Origin: Hydrogenothermaceae bacterium
GTDB lineage: Bacteria > Aquificota > Aquificia > Aquificales > Hydrogenothermaceae
Direction of reading: 5' to 3'
Assembly: GCA_012961365.1 (NCBI GenBank)
Contig: DTZN01000082.1
Coordinates: 1 to 6,158 of the forward strand
DNA length: 6,158 nucleotides
The notes beneath the pieces are model-generated. The model had not been told where the DNA came from. It searched no databases and was given only the letters and a program-made list of their open reading frames with translations. Position numbers and translations under genes: made by a program. Positions within the stretch are counted from its first letter, which is position 1; each line of letters begins with the position of its first letter. Below are positions 1 to 5,851 of the stretch, piece after piece.

Positions 1-729
1 AAAAAAATTATTATTGATGAAATTGAACATGAAACATTTTTTGCAAAAGAAGCAGAAAAATTTGGAATTTCCAATATTAGAGATTTTGTTCTTGGTATGA
101 ATGATGGCCTTGTAGAAATACTTGGCGCTGTAACTGGTCTTTCTGCTGTTTATGTAAATAATCCATTGATGGTTGCTGTATCTGGTAGTATTGTTGGTGT
201 TGCTGGAGCATTATCTATGGGAATAGGGGCTTTTATATCTGTTCGTTCCCAGAGGCAAGTAAATAAAGCTTTAAATGAAAAAATAGAGATTTTATTTGAT
301 GTATCTCCTTCAAAAGCATTAGGTACCCTAAAAGAACATTTAAAAGAAATGAATATACCTCCACAGGTTATAGAAGATGTTGTCAAAAAGATTGACGATA
401 AAAAAGCTCTTGCAAAATTGTTAATAAAAGAAGATGATGAAAATGAAATAAGGTCAGGATTGTTTACAGGTTTTGCATATCTTTTTGGAGTTTTATTTCC
501 TGTTTTACCTTATTTTTTCGCTCCAAGTTCACTTGTTGCACTTCCATTTAGTATATTATTTGCAGGGCTAGCTTTAGGAACTGTTGGATTTATAATATCT
601 GTTCTTTCTGGGATTGATATAAAGAAAAAAGTGATGGAAATGGTAGTAGCTGGATTTTCAGCTGCAGGATTTTCTTACTTATTTGGAAAGGTTATACAGG
701 CTATATTTGGAATAGATATAGATGTTTAG
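1..729 (+). CDS. Ferritin-like (rubrerythrin-type)/VIT1 (CCC1) family iron transporter fusion, 5' end outside the window
   Basis: The frame is open from the first base, so the gene is partial and the ATG at 97 is internal; 242 codons are visible. Residues 1-20 carry a DEIEHE motif followed by a charged helix, matching the last di-iron helix (E-x-x-H) of a ferritin-like domain whose remainder lies upstream. Residues 30-236 are a VIT1/CCC1 domain. It has the family motif DFVLGMNDGLVEILG at its start, two membrane helices (about 37-53 and 56-80), a charged cytoplasmic segment (about 83-150), then three more helices (about 154-174, 178-202, 212-236). The usual GEYVS of stand-alone VIT1 proteins reads GAFIS here, which I recall as typical of the ferritin-fused (MbfA-like) branch. 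Such proteins are inner-membrane iron or manganese exporters in which the ferritin part senses or oxidises iron. The transported metal and direction are inferred from the family. The gene ends at TAG, 102 bp before the convergent tpx. Confidence 0.85.
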   Translation, partial: KKIIIDEIEHETFFAKEAEKFGISNIRDFVLGMNDGLVEILGAVTGLSAVYVNNPLMVAVSGSIVGVAGALSMGIGAFISVRSQRQVNKALNEKIEILFDVSPSKALGTLKEHLKEMNIPPQVIEDVVKKIDDKKALAKLLIKEDDENEIRSGLFTGFAYLFGVLFPVLPYFFAPSSLVALPFSILFAGLALGTVGFIISVLSGIDIKKKVMEMVVAGFSAAGFSYLFGKVIQAIFGIDIDV

Positions 730-740
730 GATAAATTTCG

Positions 741-785
741 CTCTGTGAAGTAGGAAGCTCTCCAATTTATTGGAGAGTAGTTTAC
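741..785 (+). mobile_element. IS200/IS605-like right-end remnant (TnpB omega-RNA scaffold-like hairpin)
   Basis: Only 11 bp after the VIT1 stop codon comes a block GTGAAGTAGGAAGC, then a perfect hairpin (CTCTCCAA, 758-765, with TTGGAGAG, 770-777, loop TTTA), then GTAGTTTAC. This order, GAAGYAGGAAGC, hairpin and GTAGTTYAC, is what I remember of IS605/IS1341-type right ends. There the same segment forms the 3' scaffold of the TnpB guide RNA and the guide is read from the bases just beyond the end. No tnpB or tnpA frame is present; the upstream sequence is intact VIT1. It is therefore a remnant, a solo guide-RNA locus, or a small non-autonomous element. The family assignment rests on memory of the motif, not on a search. 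Alternatively it is simply a VIT1 terminator hairpin, though no T-run follows it. Confidence 0.45.
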
Positions 786-805
786 TTATAATAATGAAAT
801 ATAAA

Positions 806-831
806 GGGGCTAAAAGCCCCTAAATTTTAAT
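806..831. terminator. Bidirectional intrinsic terminator between the convergent VIT1-fusion and tpx genes
   Basis: GGGGCT (806-811), loop AAA, AGCCCC (815-820) forms a perfect 6-bp GC-rich stem in an AT-rich gap. On the plus strand it is followed by TAAATTTTAATTT; on the minus strand by TTTATATTT. The stem starts 11 bp beyond the tpx stop codon on the minus strand, so tpx is its most likely user, but it can also stop transcripts from the VIT1 side. Confidence 0.75.
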
Positions 832-1338
832 TTATAAAACAGATTTTAAAGTGTTGATTACTTCGTCGTAGTTTGGTTCTTCTGTAATTTCTGGAACAAT
901 CTGCTTATAGCAAACTTTTCCTTCTGGGTCAACAATAAATATAGCTCTTGCTAAAATTCCTTTTAATGCCCCTTCCGAAATTAAAACGCCGTATTTTTCT
1001 AAATCTCTGTATCTAAAATCTGAACCAATATCAATGTTTCCAATATTGAAAGATTCACAAAATCTTTTTTCTGCGAATGGTAAGTCCATAGATACAACAG
1101 TTACATCAACATCTAATCCAGCAAGTTTTTCATTAAATTCTTTTGTTTCCTTTTCACAAACAGGAGTGTCTAAAGATGGAACTGTTATAATTACTTGATA
1201 TTTCCCTTTTGCTCCACCAATAATTTTTTCTGATAAATCTGTTAATACTACTACTGCTTCAGGAGCTTTGTCTCCTACATTAATTTCTGGACCTGCTAAC
1301 GCTACAGGGTTTCCTTTTAAAGTTACAGTTGTTGCCAT
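832..1338 (-). CDS. tpx: Thiol peroxidase (Tpx, atypical 2-Cys peroxiredoxin)
   Basis: The enzyme reduces hydrogen peroxide and organic hydroperoxides, usually with thioredoxin as the electron donor, in the cytoplasm. The product has 168 residues, the normal Tpx length. The thioredoxin fold carries the peroxidatic motif PSLDTPVC, with Thr58 and Cys61 at the same positions as in E. coli Tpx. The resolving cysteine is Cys94 in KRFC, and the catalytic Arg131 lies in LARAIFIVD. The N-terminal VTLKGNPVALAG and C-terminal EPNYDEVINTL segments are also Tpx-typical. An additional cysteine, Cys143, is not part of the known cycle. The start is supported by AAGGAGG seven bases upstream. It is divergent from the PfpI-family gene with a 99-bp shared control region, and ends at a hairpin terminator. 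The identification is firm; the electron donor is inferred. Confidence 0.97.
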   Translation of the reverse strand: MATTVTLKGNPVALAGPEINVGDKAPEAVVVLTDLSEKIIGGAKGKYQVIITVPSLDTPVCEKETKEFNEKLAGLDVDVTVVSMDLPFAEKRFCESFNIGNIDIGSDFRYRDLEKYGVLISEGALKGILARAIFIVDPEGKVCYKQIVPEITEEPNYDEVINTLKSVL

Positions 1339-1368
1339 AAATATACCTCCTTAAATTTTATTTACTAT

Positions 1369-1396
1369 TTTTATACTACCTATATTGTTTTATACT
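1369..1396. promoter_or_regulatory. Divergent control region of tpx and the PfpI gene with a 9-bp direct repeat
   Basis: TTTTATACT occurs exactly at 1369-1377 and again at 1388-1396, 19 bp apart start to start (about two helical turns). The second copy contains TATACT (1391-1396), a good plus-strand -10 for the PfpI gene with an expected start near 1403. Read on the minus strand, each copy contains TATAAA, a possible -10 for tpx. No convincing -35 accompanies any of them. The repeat could also be a pair of operator half-sites; no regulator can be named. Confidence 0.35.
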
Positions 1397-1437
1397 TTAT
1401 ATGATTTTTTTCACGAAAAGATATAAAGGAGGAAGAA

Positions 1438-1956
1438 ATGATTAAAATAGCTTTACTTTTAGAAAATTTCGTTGAAGAGGTAGAATTTATTTATCCGTTT
1501 TATAGATTTAAAGAAGAAGGCTTTGGTGTTGATATTTTAGCTACTAAAATAGGAGAATTTGAAGGAAAAAATGGGTTAACATTTCATGCAAATATACTTG
1601 TTGACCCTGAAAAAGCATCTGAATATAACGGGGTATTTATTCCTGGTGGATATGCTCCAGATAGATTTAGAAGGAACAAAGATTTTGTCCAATTTGTAAG
1701 GAAAGCTTATGAAAATAATAAAGTAATTGGAGCCATTTGTCATGGACCATGGCTTTTAATATCTGCAAGAATTATAAAAGGCAAAAATATTACTGGATTT
1801 TTTTCTATAAAAGATGATATATCAAATGCAGGAGCTAATTATACAGGTAAACCTGTTGAAATTGATGGAAATATAATAACAGGAACTGACCCAAACGCTA
1901 TGCCTCAAATGGTTAAAATATTTATAGAAGAAGTTAAAAAAAGATTTAATCGTTAA
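1438..1956 (+). CDS. pfpI: DJ-1/PfpI family protein (class I glutamine amidotransferase-like fold)
   Basis: The 172-residue product covers a complete single-domain PfpI-type protein. It has the N-terminal beta strand IALLLENFVEEVEF with the conserved Glu (Glu14 or Glu16), the GGYAPDRFRR loop (70-79), and the nucleophile elbow AICHGPWLL with Cys101-His102. After these come the KDDISNAGANY segment (125-135) and the GTDPNAMPQMV end region. In archaeal PfpI the GG-x-AP loop supplies an acidic residue to the active site, usually Glu; here it is Asp75. Family members have been described as stress-induced proteases, chaperones or glyoxal-handling enzymes, and the activity of this one cannot be told from sequence. 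It is probably cytoplasmic and oligomeric. AAAGGAGG five bases upstream fixes the ATG. Divergence from tpx suggests a role in oxidative or carbonyl stress. I see no clear terminator behind it; its end overlaps the relic frame on the other strand. Confidence 0.93.
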   Translation: MIKIALLLENFVEEVEFIYPFYRFKEEGFGVDILATKIGEFEGKNGLTFHANILVDPEKASEYNGVFIPGGYAPDRFRRNKDFVQFVRKAYENNKVIGAICHGPWLLISARIIKGKNITGFFSIKDDISNAGANYTGKPVEIDGNIITGTDPNAMPQMVKIFIEEVKKRFNR

Positions 1957-2108
1957 GCCATTTTGTAATATTTTTTGTTGTTTTAACCAATTGTTCCTTA
2001 TTTACTTTTGCGTATCTTGCTGTACTCTATCTTGTAGTTTTTTACTATATGAGGAGATTTATCCTCAATATAAGAAAGAAAAAGTTGAGCACATTCGCTA
2101 ATTTTCAT
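1946..2108 (-). pseudogene. Short frameshifted ORF coupled to ubiX; possible relic of a tyrosine recombinase (XerC/D-like) N-terminus
   Basis: An ATG on the minus strand (2108-2106) overlaps the last codons of ubiX and has TGGAG five bases upstream. The first frame runs 36 codons to TAA at 1998. Its residues LFLSYIEDKSPHIVKNYKIEY resemble the first helices of the Xer core-binding domain (FLxYLxxK-SxxTxxxYxxDL). A one-base shift in the AAAA at 2006-2009 continues the protein as VNKEQLVKTT-KNITKWLND to a stop at 1946, which resembles the following Xer helices. No catalytic domain follows: the next sequence is the oppositely oriented PfpI gene, whose last bases it overlaps. I read this as the decayed N-terminal stub of a recombinase. 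It could instead be a genuine 36-residue peptide translated with ubiX. The resemblance is by eye only. Confidence 0.4.
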
Positions 2109-2676
2109 TTTTTCTCCATTTTTTATAAAGGCTATGTTTTACTTTAAAGAAGTCTAAAACTTTACCTACTACAAAATTTACCATATCTTCAACTGTTTTA
2201 GGATTATGGTAAAATCCTGGAGAAGCAGAAGAAACAACAGCTCCTGCTAAAGCAACTTTTTTCATATTTTCTATATGTATTAATGAAAAAGGCATCTCTC
2301 TTATCAGTAAATAAAGAGGAACTTTTTCTTTTAAAGCAACATCACATACCCGATGGATTAAATTTTGTGATACTCCATTTGCAATATTTGCCAATGTATT
2401 CATAGAACAAGGAGCTACTATAACACCTTTAGTTTCTATTAATCTAGAACCACTTGCTAGAGTAGATGATATATCTCTAACATTTATAAGCTTAACATTT
2501 TTATTTATTAACTTCTTTATATCATCTTTTGATACTTTTTCTTCTCTATCTAAAACTACATATCCATTATTAGAAATAAGTAAATAAACAAAGTTATCCT
2601 TAGAAAGCTCTTTTAGTATCTTTAATCCGTATCTAGCTCCACTAGCTCCAGTAATGCACAAAACATATTTATCCAT
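2098..2676 (-). CDS. ubiX: Flavin prenyltransferase UbiX
   Basis: UbiX joins dimethylallyl phosphate to FMN to make prenylated FMN, the cofactor of UbiD-type decarboxylases in ubiquinone or menaquinone synthesis and aromatic acid metabolism. The 192-residue product is full length. It shows the N-terminal flavin-binding motif TGASGARYG (9-17), ASGS (74-77), the VAPCSMNTLANIANG loop (87-101), ALKEKVPL with Lys116-Glu117, REMPFS with Arg126-Glu127, and PGFYHNPKTVEDMVNFVVGKVLD with Tyr156. Arg109, Lys116, Arg126, Glu127, Tyr156 and Trp187 match at a constant offset the active-site residues I recall for Pseudomonas UbiX. There is no Shine-Dalgarno; a -10 TATAAT ends seven bases before the ATG, so the mRNA is probably leaderless. 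No ubiD lies in the window. In futalosine-pathway organisms the partner could be an MqnL-type UbiD homologue; that is inference. It is divergent from the RND gene. Confidence 0.96.
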   Translation of the reverse strand: MDKYVLCITGASGARYGLKILKELSKDNFVYLLISNNGYVVLDREEKVSKDDIKKLINKNVKLINVRDISSTLASGSRLIETKGVIVAPCSMNTLANIANGVSQNLIHRVCDVALKEKVPLYLLIREMPFSLIHIENMKKVALAGAVVSSASPGFYHNPKTVEDMVNFVVGKVLDFFKVKHSLYKKWRKNEN

Positions 2677-2678
2677 AC

Positions 2679-2688
2679 TATAATTATA
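2679..2688. promoter_or_regulatory. Palindromic shared -10 element of the divergent ubiX and RND promoters
   Basis: TATAATTATA is a perfect palindrome that gives a consensus TATAAT on each strand (plus 2679-2684, minus 2688-2683). On the plus strand TGCACA (2655-2660) is an acceptable -35 at 18 bp, inside the ubiX coding start; the RND transcript would begin near 2691 with a 25-base leader. On the minus strand the predicted start falls on or beside the A of the ubiX ATG. No good minus-strand -35 is visible. Confidence 0.5.
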
Positions 2689-2705
2689 ACGATATTTGTT
2701 TGTTT

Positions 2706-2711
2706 AGGAGG
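2706..2711 (+). promoter_or_regulatory. Ribosome binding site of the RND gene
   Basis: AGGAGG lies four bases before the ATG at 2716, a short but usable spacing. It selects this start, which also gives the usual RND beginning (FFIRRPITTW within the first residues). Confidence 0.75.
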
Positions 2712-2715
2712 ATAA

Positions 2716-5700
2716 ATGTATAGTTTCTTTATAAGAAGACCAATTACAACATGGATGTTTATTCTTTCTTTTGTAATTCTTGGAATGTATGGTTTTAAAA
2801 ATATTCCAATAGATAGGTTTCCAGATATAGAATTTCCTTTTGTTGCAATTACTACCACATATGAAGGAGCTTCTCCTGAAGTAGTAGACAGCAATATTAC
2901 CAAAAAAATAGAAGACCAACTGTCAACAATAAATGGTATTGAGGCTATTGTATCTAAAAGCTATACAGGTATATCTCGTATAACTGTTATTTTTAAACTA
3001 GATAAAGACCTAAACGAAGCAATCAATGATGTTAGAGATGCTTTAAGTAGAGTATCTAGGATTTTGCCAGAAGAAGCAAATACACCAGTGATACAAAAAG
3101 TAAGCACATCTTTAGCTCCAATAATGGCTGTTTTACTTTATGGAGATGTGGATTATAGTTTAAAGGCTTATTATGCAAATAGATTTGTAAAAAGAGAATT
3201 TGAAAGATTAAAAGGGGTTGGAGGAGTTCATCTTGGAGGGTATAGGGAAAATGTTTTATGGGTAAGACTTGATATAGAGAAATTAAAAAAATATAAACTT
3301 TCTCCTATTGATGTGGTTAATGCAATTAAGGCAAACCATATCGAAAAACCTTCAGGAAAAATATATTCTTTAGACAAAGAATATTTAATAAGAATAGAAG
3401 GGAAATTCCATTCCCCTAAAGAAGCCGCTAATTTAATAGTTGCAAATAATATAAGAATAAAAGATATAGGACATGTAGAATTTTCCTTTGATGAGCAAAG
3501 AACCCTAGTTCACTTTAAACCACCAAATAGTAAACTTCCTAAAGATGCTATTGCATTAATTATTTATAAACAATCTAAAGCAAATACTGTTGAAACTTCG
3601 AAAGAAATTAGAAAAAAAATTAAAGAAATACAAAAGCAACTTCCTAAAGGCTTAAAAATAGGAATTAATTATGATGCTTCAAAGTTCATTCAAATGAGTG
3701 TAAATGATGCCTTACATGAAATACTAATAGGTTGTGGGTTTACTGCTTTAACAGTTTTCCTTTTCTTAGGAAGTTTAAGAATGACTTTTATTCCATTTAT
3801 GGCAATTCCTGTATCTCTCCTTGGGACAATTTTTTTAATGTATATGTTTGGACAATCTTTAAATACAATTTCCCTAATAGCTCTAGCAGTTGCAGTTGGA
3901 TTAGTTATAGATGATGCAATTGTTGTAATGGAAAGTATATATCGCAGAAGACAAGAAGGAACAAATCCAATAAAATCTGCAGAAATTGGAACAAGGGTTG
4001 TTATATTTGCAATTCTTGCTTCTACTGCCAGTTTAATAGCAATTTTCACTCCTGTTTTATTTATGAGTTCTGTAATTGGTAAATTCTTTTTTGGATTTGC
4101 ATTTACACTTGTTGTAGCTATAGCAATTTCCTATATAGTTTCTATTAGTTTCACACCTATGATTTCTGCAAGGCTTGTTAGTAAAAAAGAGAAAAATATT
4201 TTCCAAAGAGCTTATGATAAATTTGAAAATATTTTTGACCAAACTTTAAGATGGAGCTTAGAGCATAAAATAATTGTTTTATTTATTGCATTTATTTTTG
4301 TAGTTGCAGGTTTTAGTTTATCTAAATATACAAAGAAGGAATTTTTACCTCTTGTAGATGAAGGTAGATTTTTAGTTAGATTTGAAACACCTTCTGGTTC
4401 ATCGTTTAACTATACAGTAAATAAAGCTAAAGAAATAGAAAATATACTTATACAAAATCCTTATATTCTAAAATACGGAATGGCAATGGGAGAAGGTATA
4501 GTTGGCAGAACAGAAGCAAATGGGGGAATGTTTTTTATAACATTAACAGATAGGAAAAAAAGACCACATATGAAAAAAGTAATGCATCAGCTTAGACAGG
4601 AATTTAAGAAGCTAAAAGGAGTAAAAGCAATTGTAGACCTTCCATCAGCAGTTGGGGCACATATGGGTCGTTCTGCAGATATACAATACACAATAAAAGG
4701 ACAAAATTTGGATAAACTCGCAGAAATTTCTTCAAAAATTGTTCAAGAGCTAAAAAAACTTGGTGGATATGAAGATTTAGATACAGACCTTAGACTATCT
4801 AAACCTCAAGTTGATATAAAAATAGACAAAATTAAAGCAATTAAAGACGGAATAAATATTAATGATATAGCAACAACAATTCAAATTTTATTTACTAAAT
4901 ATCAAGTGGGGCAATTTGAAAAAGGTTCAGAAAGTTATCCTTTTTATATAAAAGCTAAAGAAAAATATCTAAAATCTTTTGAATATCTAAAATTTGTATA
5001 TGTTAGAAATAAAAACGGAGATTTACTTCCTGTTTATAATTACATAGAAATAATTCCAAAAGCAGGATTTAATGTAATAAATAGATATAATAGGCAGTAT
5101 AGTATTACTATATATGCAAATGTAGAAGGAAAATCAACAGGAGAAGCAGTTAAAGAAGTTGAAACTGTTATAAAGAGATACCTACCAGCAGGTTATACGT
5201 TTGAAGTTGCAGGAACAACAAAAGAATTCAAAAGGTCTTTTAAATATCTAGGTATAGCACTGATTGTTGCAATTATAGCAGTTTATATGATACTTGCTTC
5301 ACTTTTTGAAAGTTTACTTCACCCAATAGCAATAATGTTAATGCTACCATTTGCAATATTTGGAATTTTTGGGGCAATTATATTAACTAATACAACACTA
5401 AATGTTGCTTCATACTTTGGGATAATATTACTTGTGGGATTGATTACAAGAGATGCAGTTTTATTTGTAGATAGAATAATACAACTAAAAGAAAACTTAC
5501 CAATAAGAGAAGCTATTTTAAAAGCTAGAGCAGAAAGACTTAGACCAATTTTAATGACTACTTTGACGATAATTGCATCTTTGCTACCTGTTGCATTAGG
5601 TTTAAATACAGGCTCAGAACTTAGACAACCTCTTGCAATTGCTATAATTGGAGGGCTTATAACCGCTTTACCACTTAGTTTATATGTAATACCTGTAATA

Positions 5701-5745
5701 TATGAAATTGTTGATAAAATAGAAAAAAAGATTTTGAAAAGATAG
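2716..5745 (+). CDS. HAE1-type RND efflux transporter (AcrB-like inner-membrane pump)
   Basis: A complete 1009-residue RND permease, slightly shorter than AcrB (1049). The duplicated layout is clear: TM1 (about 13-31), first periplasmic domain (32-335), TM2-6 (336-482), TM7 (519-536), second periplasmic domain (537-844), TM8-12 (845-1000). Typical segments include FFIRRPITTW, PDIEFPFVAITTTYEGASPEVV and ERLRPILMTTLT. The proton relay shows Asp399-Asp400 in GLVIDDAIVVMES (AcrB D407/D408), Arg941 (R971) and Thr948 (T978). The AcrB K940-N941 pair in TM10 reads Arg912-Asp913. The protein would export drugs, lipids or other amphiphiles using the proton gradient, together with a periplasmic adaptor and a TolC-type channel. 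Neither partner gene is next to it: upstream is the divergent ubiX, downstream an unrelated gene after about 106 bp. It may use partners encoded elsewhere. The substrate cannot be predicted. No clear terminator follows. Confidence 0.95.
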   Translation: MYSFFIRRPITTWMFILSFVILGMYGFKNIPIDRFPDIEFPFVAITTTYEGASPEVVDSNITKKIEDQLSTINGIEAIVSKSYTGISRITVIFKLDKDLNEAINDVRDALSRVSRILPEEANTPVIQKVSTSLAPIMAVLLYGDVDYSLKAYYANRFVKREFERLKGVGGVHLGGYRENVLWVRLDIEKLKKYKLSPIDVVNAIKANHIEKPSGKIYSLDKEYLIRIEGKFHSPKEAANLIVANNIRIKDIGHVEFSFDEQRTLVHFKPPNSKLPKDAIALIIYKQSKANTVETSKEIRKKIKEIQKQLPKGLKIGINYDASKFIQMSVNDALHEILIGCGFTALTVFLFLGSLRMTFIPFMAIPVSLLGTIFLMYMFGQSLNTISLIALAVAVGLVIDDAIVVMESIYRRRQEGTNPIKSAEIGTRVVIFAILASTASLIAIFTPVLFMSSVIGKFFFGFAFTLVVAIAISYIVSISFTPMISARLVSKKEKNIFQRAYDKFENIFDQTLRWSLEHKIIVLFIAFIFVVAGFSLSKYTKKEFLPLVDEGRFLVRFETPSGSSFNYTVNKAKEIENILIQNPYILKYGMAMGEGIVGRTEANGGMFFITLTDRKKRPHMKKVMHQLRQEFKKLKGVKAIVDLPSAVGAHMGRSADIQYTIKGQNLDKLAEISSKIVQELKKLGGYEDLDTDLRLSKPQVDIKIDKIKAIKDGININDIATTIQILFTKYQVGQFEKGSESYPFYIKAKEKYLKSFEYLKFVYVRNKNGDLLPVYNYIEIIPKAGFNVINRYNRQYSITIYANVEGKSTGEAVKEVETVIKRYLPAGYTFEVAGTTKEFKRSFKYLGIALIVAIIAVYMILASLFESLLHPIAIMLMLPFAIFGIFGAIILTNTTLNVASYFGIILLVGLITRDAVLFVDRIIQLKENLPIREAILKARAERLRPILMTTLTIIASLLPVALGLNTGSELRQPLAIAIIGGLITALPLSLYVIPVIYEIVDKIEKKILKR

Positions 5746-5778
5746 ATTAAAGTATGTATTCAAAGCCGATACAAAATA

Positions 5779-5809
5779 TTGAAAAAAAAAAAAAATAGTA
5801 GTATATAAT
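5779..5809 (+). promoter_or_regulatory. Putative promoter of the PhnD-like gene with a poly(A) spacer
   Basis: TTGAAA (5779-5784) and a consensus TATAAT (5804-5809) are separated by 19 bp, two more than optimal. The spacer is largely filled by an uninterrupted A run. Transcription would begin near 5816-5817. The -10 is convincing by sequence, the -35 less so because of the long spacing. Confidence 0.5.
5782..5795. repeat. Homopolymeric A14 tract
   Basis: Fourteen consecutive A residues, the longest homopolymer in the window, lie between the RND gene and the next gene. The tract overlaps the end of the putative -35 and fills most of the spacer to TATAAT. Such runs slip during replication and also bend DNA; its length may also be a sequencing uncertainty. 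Confidence 0.9.
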
Positions 5810-5816
5810 TAACTTT

Positions 5817-5849
5817 ATGAACTATTATTTTAAAATTAGATATAAATAA
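5817..5849 (+). CDS. Possible leaderless 10-codon leader ORF
   Basis: The ATG at 5817 sits eight bases after the end of TATAAT (5809), so a transcript could start directly on it. The frame encodes ten residues (MNYYFKIRYK) and stops at TAA (5847-5849), two bases before the ATG of the next gene. That gene lacks a Shine-Dalgarno, so re-initiation after the mini-ORF would explain its translation. Nothing else supports coding, and chance short frames are common in AT-rich DNA. Confidence 0.2.
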   Translation: MNYYFKIRYK

Positions 5850-5851
5850 AT

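Noticed and set aside
97..99. ATG at 97 as the start of a separate VIT1 gene
   Set aside because: The frame is open to base 1, encodes ferritin-like and VIT1-typical residues before this Met, and no ribosome site precedes it; it is an internal Met.
1936..1956. Weak TTAA-CGA-TTAA stem followed by a T7 run on the minus strand as a terminator for the ubiX transcript
   Set aside because: The stem is only four A/T pairs, and the T-run is the complement of lysine codons at the end of the PfpI gene.
2050..2067. 6-bp hairpin TGAGGA/TCCTCA as a terminator downstream of ubiX
   Set aside because: No T-run follows on either strand, and it lies inside the coupled relic frame.
2679..2688. TATAATTATA as a PerR-type operator
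   Set aside because: The known PerR box has a central unpaired base and longer arms; a double -10 explains the sequence better.
2622..2919. Overlapping minus-strand frames of 93 and 71 codons across the ubiX start and the RND start
   Set aside because: They lie antisense to the RND gene or out of frame with ubiX, have no family-like sequence, and would span the divergent promoter.
3690..4242. Short frames on both strands inside the RND gene
   Set aside because: They are shadows of a clearly real 1009-codon membrane protein gene, with unlikely composition and no ribosome sites.
5746..5781. Terminator behind the RND gene
   Set aside because: I found no GC-containing inverted repeat there, and the following homopolymer is A, not T, on the transcribed sense strand.
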